Shown in pieces: positions 1 through 8,917 of a stretch of 64,000 nucleotides of DNA (the first letter of the stretch is position 1; every line of letters starts with the position of its first letter). Source of the stretch: an uncultured Prevotellaceae bacterium (lineage in GTDB: Bacteria > Bacteroidota > Bacteroidia > Bacteroidales > Bacteroidaceae); assembly GCA_900315565.1 (NCBI GenBank), contig OMZS01000009.1, forward strand, positions 83,654-147,653. Reading direction: 5' to 3'. The position numbers and the translations under genes were made by a program. The notes below the pieces were generated by a model. The model was not told where the DNA came from. It made no database searches and saw nothing but the letters and a program-made list of their open reading frames with translations.

Positions 1-276
1 GAGGTGAAGCGCGCAAAACTGGTTGCCCGTTATGCTGAGAAGCGTGCAGCACTGAAGAAAATCATTGCAACAAGTGATGACCCCGCTGAGGCATACGAGG
101 CTGCTCGCAAACTGCAGAGCATTCCTAAGAACGCCAATCCTATCCGTCTGCACAACCGCTGCAAAATCACTGGTCGCCCCAAGGGATACATCCGCCAGTT
201 CGGCCTTTCGCGTATTCAGTTCCGCGAGATGGCTTCAGAAGGCCTGATTCCCGGCGTAAAGAAAGCCAGCTGGTAA
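1..276 (+). CDS. rpsN: Small ribosomal subunit protein S14, 5' truncated by the window
   Basis: The reading frame is already open at base 1 and ends with TAA at 274-276. The visible 91 residues contain the S14 hallmarks [20 protein letters not shown] and end [12 protein letters not shown]14 binds 16S rRNA in the 30S head. The family in Bacteroidota is about 99 residues with the N-terminus MAKES-like, so roughly eight codons lie outside the window; the GTG at position 4 is an internal valine, not the start. It lacks the paired CxxC motifs of the zinc type. It is followed by rpsH after 84 bp, which contain a small hairpin (TCGGG/TCCCGA, 326-340). The position fits the middle of the spc operon (rplE upstream, not seen). 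Confidence 0.97.
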   Translation, partial: EVKRAKLVARYAEKRAALKKIIATSDDPAEAYEAARKLQSIPKNANPIRLHNRCKITGRPKGYIRQFGLSRIQFREMASEGLIPGVKKASW

Positions 277-360
277 AAACAACGACGGAACAAAGAGAGT
301 TATCTTTATTTATTATTTAATATTGTCGGGGGAGTCCCGATTAATTAAACATTTATTTTT

Positions 361-756
361 ATGACAGATCCAATAGCAGATTATCTGACTAGACTCAGAA
401 ATGCAATCATGGCTCATCACCGTGTTGTAGAAGTTCCTGCGTCTAACTTGAAGAAGGAAATCACCAAGATCCTCTTCGAGAAGGGATACATCCTGAACTA
501 CAAGTTCATTGAGGATGGTCCTCAGGGTACTATCAAGGTGGCCTTGAAGTACGACCCTGAAACAAAGACAAACGCTATCAAGTGTTTGAAGAGAGTGTCA
601 ACACCAGGTTTGCGCAAGTACACCGGTTACAAGGACATGCCGAGAGTTATTAACGGATTAGGTATTGCCATTATATCTACATCCAAAGGTGTAATGACAA
701 ACAAAGAGGCCTCCGAACTCAAGATTGGCGGCGAAGTGCTTTGCTATGTATATTAA
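361..756 (+). CDS. rpsH: Small ribosomal subunit protein S8
   Basis: A 131-residue protein of standard S8 length, beginning MTDPIADYLTRLRNAIMAHH and ending with the S8 signature ...GVMTNKEASELKIGGEVLCYVY. S8 binds the central domain of 16S rRNA and in E. coli represses translation of the spc operon. It lies 84 bp after rpsN and 14 bp before rplF. The rplF ribosome-binding site (GGAGG at 759-763) lies just past the rpsH stop codon, which suggests close translational coupling of the two genes. Confidence 0.98.
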   Translation: MTDPIADYLTRLRNAIMAHHRVVEVPASNLKKEITKILFEKGYILNYKFIEDGPQGTIKVALKYDPETKTNAIKCLKRVSTPGLRKYTGYKDMPRVINGLGIAIISTSKGVMTNKEASELKIGGEVLCYVY

Positions 757-770
757 TTGGAGGATTGAAT

Positions 771-1337
771 ATGTCAAGAATAGGAAAATTGCCAATTAGT
801 ATCCCCGCTGGCGTAACCATCAGCCAGAAGGACGGCATCGTTACGGTGAAAGGCCCCAAGGGTGAGCTCTCTCAGAAATTGGACTCTTCAATTCTGATGA
901 AAGTAGAGGATGGTCATATCACATTCGAGATTGACGAGAACAGCCCCGTAAACACCAAACAGAAGCAGGCTTTCCATGGCCTCTACCGCTCGCTCATCAA
1001 CAACATGGTTGTGGGTGTGAGCCAGGGCTTCAAGAAAGAGATGGAACTCGTGGGCGTTGGTTATCGTGTTTCTAATCAGGGCAACCTGATTGAATTCTCT
1101 CTTGGATACACGCACCCCATCTTCATTCAGCTGCCAAGCGAAGTGAAAGTGGAGACAAAGTCTGAGCGCAACCAGAACCCCCAGATTATTCTGGAATCGT
1201 GCGACAAGCAGCTGCTCGGTCTGATTTGTGCCAAGATTCGTTCTTTCCGTATGCCTGAGCCTTACAAAGGAAAGGGTATTTTGTTCAAGGGCGAGGTTAT
1301 CCGCCGCAAGTCGGGTAAGTCGGCTTCAGCTAAGTAA
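771..1337 (+). CDS. rplF: Large ribosomal subunit protein L6
   Basis: 188 residues beginning MSRIGKLPISIPAGV with the two duplicated L6 domains and a C-terminal MPEPYKGKGI motif, the L6 signature. The frame can be extended upstream to a TTG at 741, but that would overlap the end of rpsH; the ATG at 771 is preceded by GGAGG at 759-763, an unusually good Shine-Dalgarno for a Bacteroidota gene, and gives the canonical N-terminus. L6 sits near the GTPase-associated centre of the 50S subunit. It is followed by rplR after 28 bp. Confidence 0.98.
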   Translation: MSRIGKLPISIPAGVTISQKDGIVTVKGPKGELSQKLDSSILMKVEDGHITFEIDENSPVNTKQKQAFHGLYRSLINNMVVGVSQGFKKEMELVGVGYRVSNQGNLIEFSLGYTHPIFIQLPSEVKVETKSERNQNPQIILESCDKQLLGLICAKIRSFRMPEPYKGKGILFKGEVIRRKSGKSASAK

Positions 1338-1365
1338 TCTTAATCTATAAAAAACAGTTACGATT

Positions 1366-1710
1366 ATGACAACAAAGAAAATTGAAAGACGAATCAAAAT
1401 CAAATACAGAATTCGCAAGAACGTTAATGGTACGGCTGAGCGTCCGCGCATGAGCGTTTTCCGCTCGAACAAGCAGATATATGCTCAGGTTATCAACGAC
1501 TTGACTGGCACGACTCTGGCATCGGCCTCATCGCTGGGTATGGAAACCATGCCTAAGAAGGAGCAGGCTGCCAAGGTTGGCGAAATGATTGCAAAGAAAG
1601 CACTTGAGGCTGGTATCGAAAAGGTTGTTTTCGACCGCAACGGCTATCTCTATCATGGCCGTGTGAAGGAACTTGCCGACGGAGCACGTAAAGGTGGACT
1701 TAAATTCTAA
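1366..1710 (+). CDS. rplR: Large ribosomal subunit protein L18
   Basis: 114 residues, the usual L18 length, beginning [20 protein letters not shown] and ending with [15 protein letters not shown], which is the conserved L18 C-terminus. The motifs [18 protein letters not shown] and [14 protein letters not shown] are family signatures. L18 is a 5S rRNA binding protein of the central protuberance. The gene is 8 bp upstream of rpsE, so the two are certainly co-transcribed. Confidence 0.98.
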   Translation: MTTKKIERRIKIKYRIRKNVNGTAERPRMSVFRSNKQIYAQVINDLTGTTLASASSLGMETMPKKEQAAKVGEMIAKKALEAGIEKVVFDRNGYLYHGRVKELADGARKGGLKF

Positions 1711-1718
1711 AAACGATT

Positions 1719-2231
1719 ATGGCAATTAACAAAGTAAAAGTAAATAGTGACGTAGAGTTGAAAGACCGTTTGGTTGCTATCAACCGTGTTACCAAGGTAA
1801 CAAAGGGTGGTCGTACCTTCACATTCGCTGCCATCGTCGTTGTAGGTGACGGTAATGGTGTTATCGGATGGGGTCTTGGAAAAGCTGGCGAAGTAACCTC
1901 TGCTATTGCAAAGGGCGTTGAGTCGGCTAAGAAGAATCTCGTAAAAGTTCCCGTATTGAAGGGTACTATTCCTCACGAGGCTGAGGTGTCGTATGGCGGT
2001 GCAAAGGTGCTTCTCAAGCCCGCTGCTCCTGGTACTGGCCTGAAGGCCGGTGGTGCTATGCGTGCCGTTCTTGAGAGCGTTGGCATCACCGATGTGATTG
2101 CCAAGTCTAAGGGGTCATCCAACCCTCACAACCTGGTAAAGGCCACTATTGCTGCCCTGAGCGAGATGCGTGACGCTTACACCATCGCTGGCCAGCGCGG
2201 CATCAGTATGCAAAAAGTATTTAGAGGCTAA
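1719..2231 (+). CDS. rpsE: Small ribosomal subunit protein S5
   Basis: 170 residues. The N-terminal S5 domain includes [19 protein letters not shown] and [10 protein letters not shown], and the C-terminal domain contains [19 protein letters not shown], both S5 signatures. S5 contributes to translational fidelity and mRNA helicase activity of the 30S subunit. The TAA ends at 2231 and is directly followed by AAAGGAG, which serves as ribosome-binding site for rpmD. Confidence 0.98.
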   Translation: MAINKVKVNSDVELKDRLVAINRVTKVTKGGRTFTFAAIVVVGDGNGVIGWGLGKAGEVTSAIAKGVESAKKNLVKVPVLKGTIPHEAEVSYGGAKVLLKPAAPGTGLKAGGAMRAVLESVGITDVIAKSKGSSNPHNLVKATIAALSEMRDAYTIAGQRGISMQKVFRG

Positions 2232-2246
2232 AAGGAGAATTGAACA

Positions 2247-2423
2247 ATGGCAACAATTAAGATTAAACAGATTAAGAGTAAAATCGGTTACCCCATTGAC
2301 CAGAAGCGCACATTGCTTTCATTGGGTCTGCACAAAATCTCTCAGGTTGTAGAAAGAGAAGACACTCCTGAAGTCCGTGGCATGATACGTAAGGTTCACC
2401 ACCTGGTAACCATTGTTGAATAA
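2247..2423 (+). CDS. rpmD: Large ribosomal subunit protein L30
   Basis: A 58-residue protein starting MATIKIKQIKSKIG and ending VRKVHHLVTIVE-like (MIRKVHHLVTIVE). The length, the basic N-terminal strand and the motif TLLSLGLHKI match the bacterial L30 family. The ATG at 2247 is preceded by AAAGGAG at 2231-2237. It sits between rpsE and rplO, the expected spc-operon position. Confidence 0.96.
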   Translation: MATIKIKQIKSKIGYPIDQKRTLLSLGLHKISQVVEREDTPEVRGMIRKVHHLVTIVE

Positions 2424-2448
2424 TAATCTTTTAAACAGACAAGAAATC

Positions 2449-2895
2449 ATGAAATTAAATAGTTTAAAGCCAGCTAAAGGCTCCACACATTCACGTCGTC
2501 GTATCGGTCGCGGAACAGGTTCCGGTCTGGGTGGTACTTCTACTCGTGGTCACAAGGGTGCCAAGGCTCGTTCTGGTTATAAGAGAAAAATTGGTTTCGA
2601 AGGTGGTCAGATGCCACTGCAGCGCCGTGTTCCGAAGTCTGGTTTCAAGAACATCAACCACAAGGAATACTATGCAGTAAACCTCTCTACGCTTCAGAAA
2701 CTGGCTGAGCAGAAGAACCTCACCAAGATTGGCATTGAGGAGCTCAAGGCCGCAGGTCTTACCAACGGCAAGGAACTTGTAAAGATTCTTGGCAATGGTG
2801 AGCTGAAAGCCAAACTGGAAGTAGAAGCAAATGCTTTCTCGAAGACTGCCGAAGAGGCTATCAAGGCAGTGGGTGGTAACACAACTATAATCTAG
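2449..2895 (+). CDS. rplO: Large ribosomal subunit protein L15
   Basis: 148 residues from the ATG at 2449, beginning MKLNSLKPAKGSTHSRRRIG and containing the Gly/Arg-rich GRGTGSGLGGTSTRGHKGA segment and GFEGGQMPLQRRVPKSGF, which define L15. An in-frame TTG at 2413 would overlap rpmD and add an atypical N-terminus, so 2449 is preferred. The gene ends 4 bp before secY, an arrangement conserved in bacteria (L15 followed by the translocase). Confidence 0.97.
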   Translation: MKLNSLKPAKGSTHSRRRIGRGTGSGLGGTSTRGHKGAKARSGYKRKIGFEGGQMPLQRRVPKSGFKNINHKEYYAVNLSTLQKLAEQKNLTKIGIEELKAAGLTNGKELVKILGNGELKAKLEVEANAFSKTAEEAIKAVGGNTTII

Positions 2896-2899
2896 AAAA

Positions 2900-4246
2900 A
2901 TGAAAAAGTTTATTGAGTACCTGAGAAACTGTTGGAGGATTGAGGATTTGCGTCAGCGACTCCTCATCACTCTGCTGTTTGTAGCAATTTATCGTTTCGG
3001 CTCGTTCGTTGTCCTTCCTGGAATCAACCCGGGTATGTTGGAAAAACTGCAGTCGCAGACAGCTGGCGGACTCATGTCGCTGCTCGACATGTTCTCAGGA
3101 GGTGCATTTTCCAATGCGTCAATCTTCGCTTTGGGAATTATGCCTTACATCTCTGCCTCCATCGTGATGCAGCTGCTCGCAGTGGCTGTGCCCTATTTCC
3201 AGAAGATGCAGCGCGAGGGCGAGAGCGGCCGTAAGAAGATTGCATGGTACACACGTGTGCTGACCATTGCCATTCTGTTCTTCCAGGCTCCCGCTTACCT
3301 CATGAACCTGAAGTATCAGGCTGCCGGTGCTTTGGCCACTGGCATCAACTGGTCAACCTTCATGATCACGGCTTCCGTCATTCTGGCTGCAGGCAGCATG
3401 TTCATCCTCTGGCTGGGTGAGCGCATCACCGATAAAGGTGTTGGAAATGGTGTCTCTCTGATCATCATGATTGGTATCATCGCTCGTCTTCCTCAGGCAT
3501 TCTTCCAGGAAGTCAGTTCGCGCTTCACCGCTATCACCGGTGGCGGCCTTGTGATGTTTATCATTGAGATTCTCATTCTCTATGCAGTTGTATGTGCATC
3601 TATTCTCCTGGTACAAGGTGTTCGCAAAGTTCCCGTGCAGTACGCCAAGCGTCTTGTAGGAAACGGCAAACAGCAGTATGGCGGCGCCCGTCAGTATATC
3701 CCGCTGAAACTCTTCGCTGCCAACGTGATGCCTATCATCTTTGCCCAGGCACTGATGTTCATCCCTCTGACTGTTATCCGCTATTCAGCAGAGAGCACCA
3801 ACTGGCTGATTCAGTCGCTTACCGACAACCGTAGTCTGCTGTATAATATCGTTTATGCAATCCTGATTATTGCATTCACCTATTTCTATACAGCAATCAC
3901 ACTGAATCCTACCCAGATGGCAGAAGACATGAAACGCAACAACGGATTCATTCCTGGCATTAAGCCCGGCAAACCCACTGCCGATTTCATCGACACGGTC
4001 ATGTCGCGCATCACACTGCCCGGTTCGCTGTTCATTGCGTTCATCGCCATTATGCCTGCCTTTGCCGGATTGCTGAACGTTCAGCAGGGCTTCTCGCAGT
4101 TCTTCGGAGGAACGTCGCTCCTCATCTTAGTGGGTGTGGTCATCGATACCCTCCAGCAGATTGAGAGCCATCTGATGATGCGTCATTACGACGGTCTTCT
4201 CAACGCAGGTCGAGTACATGCTAAAGGTGGAGTTTCCGCATATTAG
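2900..4246 (+). CDS. secY: Protein translocase channel subunit SecY
   Basis: 448 residues with about ten hydrophobic segments, consistent with the SecY pore of the Sec translocon in the inner membrane. Family motifs include LGIMPYISASIVMQLL in the second transmembrane region, IAWYTR, the plug-region GGAFSNASIFALGI, and the cytoplasmic-loop segment RRVPVQYAKR-like (RKVPVQYAKR). The C-terminus HYDGLLNAGR corresponds to the conserved tail. It lies between rplO (4 bp) and map (14 bp), matching the classic rplO-secY-map order. In this organism it supplies substrates for the outer-membrane and T9SS proteins encoded further along. Confidence 0.98.
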   Translation: MKKFIEYLRNCWRIEDLRQRLLITLLFVAIYRFGSFVVLPGINPGMLEKLQSQTAGGLMSLLDMFSGGAFSNASIFALGIMPYISASIVMQLLAVAVPYFQKMQREGESGRKKIAWYTRVLTIAILFFQAPAYLMNLKYQAAGALATGINWSTFMITASVILAAGSMFILWLGERITDKGVGNGVSLIIMIGIIARLPQAFFQEVSSRFTAITGGGLVMFIIEILILYAVVCASILLVQGVRKVPVQYAKRLVGNGKQQYGGARQYIPLKLFAANVMPIIFAQALMFIPLTVIRYSAESTNWLIQSLTDNRSLLYNIVYAILIIAFTYFYTAITLNPTQMAEDMKRNNGFIPGIKPGKPTADFIDTVMSRITLPGSLFIAFIAIMPAFAGLLNVQQGFSQFFGGTSLLILVGVVIDTLQQIESHLMMRHYDGLLNAGRVHAKGGVSAY

Positions 4247-4260
4247 TATATATCATCCTG

Positions 4261-5061
4261 ATGAAAATCTTTCTGAAGACTGAAGATGAAATAGAGCTGA
4301 TGCGCCAGGCGAACCAACTTGTTGGCAAAACGCTCGGCGAATTGGCAAAACATATCAAGCCAGGTGTAACGACCCTCCAGTTGGATAGGATTGCCGATGA
4401 GTTCATCCGCGACCACGGGGCTGTTCCAACATTCAAGAATTTCCCCAATCCATACGGAGGGCCGTTTCCTGCAAGCATCTGCACATCAGTGAACGACGCT
4501 GTCGTGCACGGTGTGCCCGATGGCAAGACAGTGCTCAAAGATGGCGACATCATTTCTATCGACTGCGGCACGCTGCTCAATGGGTTCAACGGAGACTCAT
4601 GCTACACGTTCATGGTCGGAGAGGTGAGCGAAGAAGTCAAAAAACTTCTGAAAATCACTAAAGAGTCGCTTTACATTGGCATCGAGAATGCTTGCGCAGG
4701 AAAACACGTTGGAGATATAGGCAGTGCTGTGCAGGACTATTGCGAAAGCCACGGTTACGGTGTTGTACGCGAGCTGACTGGTCACGGAATAGGGCGAGAA
4801 ATGCACGAAGACCCACAGATTCCCAATTACGGGCGTCGCGGGAATGGCCCCATGCTGAAAGCCAGCATGTGCATCGCCATCGAGCCGATGATTACCATGG
4901 GAGACCGGGCCATCTATCTCATGCCCGACCGTTGGACCGTCCGCACACGCGACGGCAAGCCGGCCGCCCATTTCGAACACACAATAGCTGTGAGAAGAGG
5001 CGTTGCCGAGATATTATCATCATTCGACGAGGTGGAGGCTATCGAGGCTTCGCGCTATTAG
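4261..5061 (+). CDS. map: Type I methionine aminopeptidase
   Basis: 266 residues. The enzyme removes N-terminal methionine from nascent proteins in the cytoplasm and uses a di-metal centre. The five ligand motifs are visible in order: D in SIDCGT, D in NGDSCYT, H in TGHGIGREMHEDP, E in IAIEPMIT and E in HFEHTIAV. Length matches the type Ia family. It begins 14 bp after secY and precedes infA, as in many bacteria where secY-map-infA-rpmJ link the spc and alpha operons. Confidence 0.97.
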   Translation: MKIFLKTEDEIELMRQANQLVGKTLGELAKHIKPGVTTLQLDRIADEFIRDHGAVPTFKNFPNPYGGPFPASICTSVNDAVVHGVPDGKTVLKDGDIISIDCGTLLNGFNGDSCYTFMVGEVSEEVKKLLKITKESLYIGIENACAGKHVGDIGSAVQDYCESHGYGVVRELTGHGIGREMHEDPQIPNYGRRGNGPMLKASMCIAIEPMITMGDRAIYLMPDRWTVRTRDGKPAAHFEHTIAVRRGVAEILSSFDEVEAIEASRY

Positions 5062-5136
5062 ACTGTCCCCCACCCTGTTAAGTTTTCAAACACATCAGGA
5101 AATATTACCAATTAAGAGGAAAGAAACAACAAAAAC

Positions 5137-5355
5137 ATGGCAAAACAATCTGCTATTGAGCAAGACGGAACGATTTTGGAATCATTGTCAAACGCAATGT
5201 TCCGCGTTGAACTTGAAAATGGAGTACAGATTATAGCGCATATCTCAGGAAAAATGAGAATGCATTATATCAAAATCCTTCCAGGCGATAAGGTCAAGGT
5301 GGAAATGAGCCCCTACGACCTTACTAAAGGTAGAATCGTTTTTAGATACAAATAA
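5137..5355 (+). CDS. infA: Translation initiation factor IF-1
   Basis: 72 residues, exactly the bacterial IF-1 length, with an S1-type OB fold. Signatures are [20 protein letters not shown] at the start, the core [19 protein letters not shown] and the C-terminal [15 protein letters not shown]-1 occupies the 30S A site during initiation and assists IF-2 and IF-3. The ATG at 5137 is separated from map by 75 bp; rpmJ follows 15 bp later. Confidence 0.98.
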   Translation: MAKQSAIEQDGTILESLSNAMFRVELENGVQIIAHISGKMRMHYIKILPGDKVKVEMSPYDLTKGRIVFRYK

Positions 5356-5370
5356 ACTGTAGATATCAAT

Positions 5371-5487
5371 ATGAAGACAAGAGCATCACTAAAGAAACGT
5401 ACACCCGACTGCAAGATTGTTCGTCGCAAAGGTCGCCTGTTCGTTATCTGTAAGAAGAACCCTAAGTACAAACTGCGTCAGGGCTAA
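5371..5487 (+). CDS. rpmJ: Large ribosomal subunit protein L36
   Basis: A 38-residue protein, [20 protein letters not shown] followed by [18 protein letters not shown]. It is the standard L36 size. Of the four usual zinc ligands the C at 14 and C at 27 are present; the normal CxxC arrangement and His are not (the segment reads TPDCKI, and KNPKYK replaces NPRHK), so this looks like a zinc-free (C-minus) L36. It lies between infA and rpsM, its typical place. Confidence 0.95.
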   Translation: MKTRASLKKRTPDCKIVRRKGRLFVICKKNPKYKLRQG

Positions 5488-5503
5488 AGTTAAAATAGCA
5501 TAA

Positions 5504-5540
5504 AAAGGTATGAAATACAGAAATTTTTCATACCTTTGCA
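5504..5540 (+). promoter_or_regulatory. Probable internal promoter inside a 12-bp hairpin ahead of rpsM
   Basis: The 104-bp gap between rpmJ and rpsM contains a perfect 12-bp inverted repeat (AAAGGTATGAAA at 5504-5515, TTTCATACCTTT at 5526-5537). The right arm contains TACCTTTG at 5531-5538, a perfect Bacteroidota -7 box (TAnnTTTG). No clear TTTG -33 element is present. The site could start the alpha-operon transcript, act as an attenuator, or do both. Confidence 0.55.
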
Positions 5541-5591
5541 TGCTTTTTTGGCAAAATTTCGAAATTTATTTTTTTATTTAATTTTTTACTA

Positions 5592-5972
5592 ATGGCAATA
5601 AGAATTGTTGGAGTAGATTTGCCCCAGAATAAGCGTGGCGAAATCGCATTGACCTATATCTTCGGTATAGGTCGAAGTAGTTCAGCAAAGATATTGGACA
5701 AAGCTGGTGTAAGCCGCGACTTGAAAGTCAATGAGTGGTCAGACGAGCAGGCAGCCAAAATCCGTGAAATTATCGGCGCTGAATTCAAAGTTGAAGGTGA
5801 TCTCCGTAGCGAGATCCAGATGAATATCAAGCGACTGATGGACATTGGTTGCTATCGTGGTGTGAGGCACCGTCATGGACTTCCCGTTCGTGGTCAGAGC
5901 ACTAAGAATAATGCCCGTACACGTAAAGGTAAGAAGAAGACTGTTGCTAATAAGAAGAAGGCTACGAAGTAA
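5592..5972 (+). CDS. rpsM: Small ribosomal subunit protein S13
   Basis: 126 residues beginning [20 protein letters not shown], with the helix-two-turn-helix region [20 protein letters not shown] and the 16S-binding [14 protein letters not shown] motif followed by a basic tail rich in lysine. S13 lies at the 30S head and bridges to the 50S subunit. It is the first gene of the alpha segment (rpsM-rpsK-rpsD-rpoA-rplQ). Confidence 0.98.
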   Translation: MAIRIVGVDLPQNKRGEIALTYIFGIGRSSSAKILDKAGVSRDLKVNEWSDEQAAKIREIIGAEFKVEGDLRSEIQMNIKRLMDIGCYRGVRHRHGLPVRGQSTKNNARTRKGKKKTVANKKKATK

Positions 5973-6017
5973 TTGTAGAGTTGTAACGTTTCAAGAATTA
6001 AGAGATTAATTAAAATT

Positions 6018-6407
6018 ATGGCAAAGAAAACAGTCACTTCCAAGAAAAGAAATGTTCGTGTTGACGCTCTTGGACAGCTTCACGTACATAGCTCATTTAA
6101 CAATATTATCGTTTCTCTCGCCAACAGCGAAGGTCAGGTCATCTCCTGGTCGTCAGCTGGTAAGATGGGATTCCGTGGCTCAAAGAAGAACACTCCCTAC
6201 GCTGCCCAGATGGCAGCCGAGGACTGCGCAAAGATAGCTTACGACCTGGGACTTCGCAAAGTGAAGGCCTATGTCAAGGGTCCTGGCAACGGCCGTGAGT
6301 CGGCCATCCGCGCCATCCACGGTGCAGGCATCGAGGTTATCGAAATCATCGACGTCACCCCGCTGCCCCACAATGGCTGCCGTCCTCCCAAGCGTCGCAG
6401 AGTATAA
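6018..6407 (+). CDS. rpsK: Small ribosomal subunit protein S11
   Basis: 129 residues with the signatures [20 protein letters not shown]-type N-terminal fold, [20 protein letters not shown] and the C-terminal [18 protein letters not shown], all diagnostic of S11. S11 forms part of the 30S platform near the mRNA exit. It is 45 bp after rpsM. A 96-bp AT-rich gap follows before rpsD and carries a weak inverted repeat. Confidence 0.98.
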   Translation: MAKKTVTSKKRNVRVDALGQLHVHSSFNNIIVSLANSEGQVISWSSAGKMGFRGSKKNTPYAAQMAAEDCAKIAYDLGLRKVKAYVKGPGNGRESAIRAIHGAGIEVIEIIDVTPLPHNGCRPPKRRRV

Positions 6408-6503
6408 TAAACAAATTAAAGATTAAAAATTTTATATTAAAAAATTAAGATGAAAGGATGTAATCTTTCTTCTATCATCATTCATCTTTCATTTATTTAA
6501 TTT

Positions 6504-7109
6504 ATGGCAAAGTATATTGGACCGAAATCTAAGATTGCCCGCCGTTTTGGAGAACCCATCTACGGCCCGGACAAAGTTTTGTCTAGGAGAAACTTCCCTC
6601 CTGGACAGCATGGCAACAACCGCCGTCGCAAACAGTCGGAGTATGGTGTCATGCTGGCAGAGAAGCAGAAGGCTAAGTACACCTACGGTGTGCTTGAGCG
6701 CCAGTTCCGTAACATGTTTGTTAAAGCAGCCAAGGCCGAAGGTATCACCGGTGAGGTTCTTCTTCAGAACCTTGAGAGCCGACTCGACAACGTAGTGTTC
6801 CGCCTTGGTATTGCTCCCACCCGTGCCGCTGCCCGTCAGCTCGTAGGCCACAAGCACATTGTGGTTGATGGCAAGGTGGTCAACATTCCTTCTTTCTCTG
6901 TGAAGCCCGGACAGATTGTAGGTGTGCGCGAGAAATCAAAGTCTCTCGAGGTCATCGAGGCAGCCCTCGCAGGTTTCAACCACAGCAAATATCCTTGGAT
7001 AGAGTGGGACGAGACAACCAAGAGCGGCAAATACCTCCACAAGCCCGAGCGCGCCGACATTCCCGAGAACATTAAGGAGCAGTTAATCGTTGAGTTGTAC
7101 TCTAAATAA
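6504..7109 (+). CDS. rpsD: Small ribosomal subunit protein S4
   Basis: 201 residues, with N-terminal [20 protein letters not shown], the [17 protein letters not shown] segment and an S4-type RNA-binding domain ([40 protein letters not shown]). It is a primary 16S binding protein that nucleates 30S assembly and in E. coli autoregulates the alpha operon. The N-terminal zinc-binding cysteines of some S4 proteins are absent. It lies 12 bp before rpoA. Confidence 0.98.
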   Translation: MAKYIGPKSKIARRFGEPIYGPDKVLSRRNFPPGQHGNNRRRKQSEYGVMLAEKQKAKYTYGVLERQFRNMFVKAAKAEGITGEVLLQNLESRLDNVVFRLGIAPTRAAARQLVGHKHIVVDGKVVNIPSFSVKPGQIVGVREKSKSLEVIEAALAGFNHSKYPWIEWDETTKSGKYLHKPERADIPENIKEQLIVELYSK

Positions 7110-7121
7110 ATCATTAAATTA

Positions 7122-8114
7122 ATGGCGATATTAGCATTTCAAAAACCTGACAAAGTAGTAATGCTGGAGGCTGGCGACCGATTCGGCAAGTTCGAATTCC
7201 GTCCCTTGGAGCCTGGCTTCGGTGTCACCATCGGTAACGCCCTGCGCCGCATTCTTCTTTCGTCGCTCGAAGGCTATGCCATCAACACCATCAAGATTGC
7301 TGGTGTTGAGCATGAGTTTTCGTCAGTGCCCGGCGTCAAGGAGGATGTCACCAACATTATTCTGAATCTGAAACAAGTCAGATTCAAACAAGTAGTAGAA
7401 GAATTCGAGAACGAGAAAGTTAGTATCACCGTAGAGAATTCCAACGAATTCAAAGCTGGTGATATCGGCAAGTATCTCACTGGATTTGAAGTGTTAAACC
7501 CAGATTTGGTGATTTGTCATTTAGACGTCAAAGCATCCATGCAGATAGACCTTACCATCAACAAAGGCCGCGGATACATCACTGCCGATGAGAACCGCGA
7601 GTTCTGCACCGATGTCAACGTAATACCCATCGATTCTATTTACACACCAATCCGCAACGTCAAATACGCTGTCGAGCCCTACCGCGTTGAGCAGAAAACG
7701 GACTACGACAAGCTCGTCATTGAAGTTTCTACGGATGGTTCCATACACCCAAAAGACGCACTCAAAGAGGCCGCCAAAATCCTCATCTACCACTTCATGC
7801 TCTTCTCTGATGAGAAAATCACGCTCGAGAACAACGACGCTGAGGGCAACCAGGAGTTCGACGAGGAAATCCTCCACATGCGCCAGCTGCTCAAGACACG
7901 CCTTGTTGACATGAACCTCAGCGTTCGTGCCCTCAACTGCCTCAAAGCAGCCGACGTGGAAACACTGGGCGACTTGGTACAGTACAACAAGACCGACCTC
8001 TTGAAGTTCCGCAACTTTGGTAAGAAATCGCTTTCAGAGCTTGATGATTTGCTCGAGAGTCTGAATCTGTCGTTTGGAACCGATATTTCAAAGTACAAAC
8101 TTGAGAAGGAGTAA
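7122..8114 (+). CDS. rpoA: DNA-directed RNA polymerase subunit alpha
   Basis: 330 residues. The N-terminal assembly domain includes [20 protein letters not shown] and the alpha C-terminal domain includes [20 protein letters not shown] with [13 protein letters not shown], which bind UP elements and activators. The alpha dimer nucleates core RNA polymerase assembly. It sits between rpsD (12 bp) and rplQ (31 bp), the universal alpha-operon arrangement. Confidence 0.98.
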   Translation: MAILAFQKPDKVVMLEAGDRFGKFEFRPLEPGFGVTIGNALRRILLSSLEGYAINTIKIAGVEHEFSSVPGVKEDVTNIILNLKQVRFKQVVEEFENEKVSITVENSNEFKAGDIGKYLTGFEVLNPDLVICHLDVKASMQIDLTINKGRGYITADENREFCTDVNVIPIDSIYTPIRNVKYAVEPYRVEQKTDYDKLVIEVSTDGSIHPKDALKEAAKILIYHFMLFSDEKITLENNDAEGNQEFDEEILHMRQLLKTRLVDMNLSVRALNCLKAADVETLGDLVQYNKTDLLKFRNFGKKSLSELDDLLESLNLSFGTDISKYKLEKE

Positions 8115-8145
8115 GAACAGCTCCCTCAAAAATTAAAAACAAAAA

Positions 8146-8631
8146 ATGAGACACGGAAAAAAATTCAACCATCTGGGCCGTACTGCATCTCACCGTCAAG
8201 CCATGCTCGCTAACATGGCCATCTCGCTGATCATGCACAAAAGAATCACTACGACCCTCGCCAAGGCCAAGGAACTCAAGAAGTATGTTGAGCCACTCAT
8301 CACCCGCTCTAAGGACGACTCCACCAACTCGCGCCGCGTAGTGTTCAGCTACCTGCAGAACAAGGAAGCCATCAAAGAGCTTTTCAGCACCGTTGCCGAG
8401 AAAGTAGGCGACCGTCCCGGTGGCTACACACGCATCATCAAGCTCGGTACACGCCAGGGCGACGCAGCCCCCATCGCTTTCATCGAGCTCGTTGACTTCG
8501 ACGAGAACATGGCCAAAGCTCCCAAGGCAGCCAAGCGCACCCGCCGCAGCCGCAAGTCGGCAACCAAGGCCGAGGCTCCCGCTGCAGAAACAGCCGAGGC
8601 ACCCGCTGCCGAGGAAGCAAAAGCAGAATAA
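8146..8631 (+). CDS. rplQ: Large ribosomal subunit protein L17 with Ala/Lys/Glu-rich tail
   Basis: 161 residues. The L17 core (about residues 1-125) begins [20 protein letters not shown] and contains [20 protein letters not shown]. The core is normally 116-127 residues; here about 35 extra residues follow, made of [15 protein letters not shown] and then alternating AEAPAAE units. Such low-complexity tails are common on Bacteroidota L17 and are probably disordered. It is the last gene of the operon; a strong terminator begins 30 bp after the stop. Confidence 0.97.
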   Translation: MRHGKKFNHLGRTASHRQAMLANMAISLIMHKRITTTLAKAKELKKYVEPLITRSKDDSTNSRRVVFSYLQNKEAIKELFSTVAEKVGDRPGGYTRIIKLGTRQGDAAPIAFIELVDFDENMAKAPKAAKRTRRSRKSATKAEAPAAETAEAPAAEEAKAE

Positions 8632-8661
8632 GTCAGACAACCGACTTTTTAAGCTACATAC

Positions 8662-8695
8662 AAAAGCCCGTACCCAAAAAGGTGCGGGCTTTTTT
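8662..8695 (+). terminator. Rho-independent terminator of the ribosomal/alpha operon
   Basis: Inverted repeat AAAAGCCCGTACC / GGTGCGGGCTTTT with a 6-base loop, one G-U pair, and a run of T residues after the stem. It lies 30 bp after rplQ and 176 bp before the next promoter-like box. Confidence 0.92.
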
Positions 8696-8870
8696 CTTAC
8701 TGACTAAAAAACAGGCCCAATTCCTAAGCCATAACTCCCTACTCCTAGAACTGCTTGCCAAAATTCGCATCTTTTAACAAAATTACACATTCTTGCAAGT
8801 ATTCTCCAAAAAGTGTACGCCTGATTAACATTGTTTAAACGGTTTTAAGGGGGGGTAACAAATATTATTG

Positions 8871-8917
8871 TATCTTTGCACCGTACTTATTGTAATACTG
8901 AATAATAAATACCTTTG
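8871..8917 (+). promoter_or_regulatory. Two -7-type promoter boxes upstream of the secreted repeat protein
   Basis: TATCTTTG at 8871-8878 and TACCTTTG at 8910-8917 both fit the Bacteroidota -7 consensus TAnnTTTG. Neither has a clear TTTG at the -33 spacing. Either would give a 5' leader of about 190-230 nt before the ATG at 9113. The gap 8696-8870 holds nothing else that I recognise. Confidence 0.5.
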
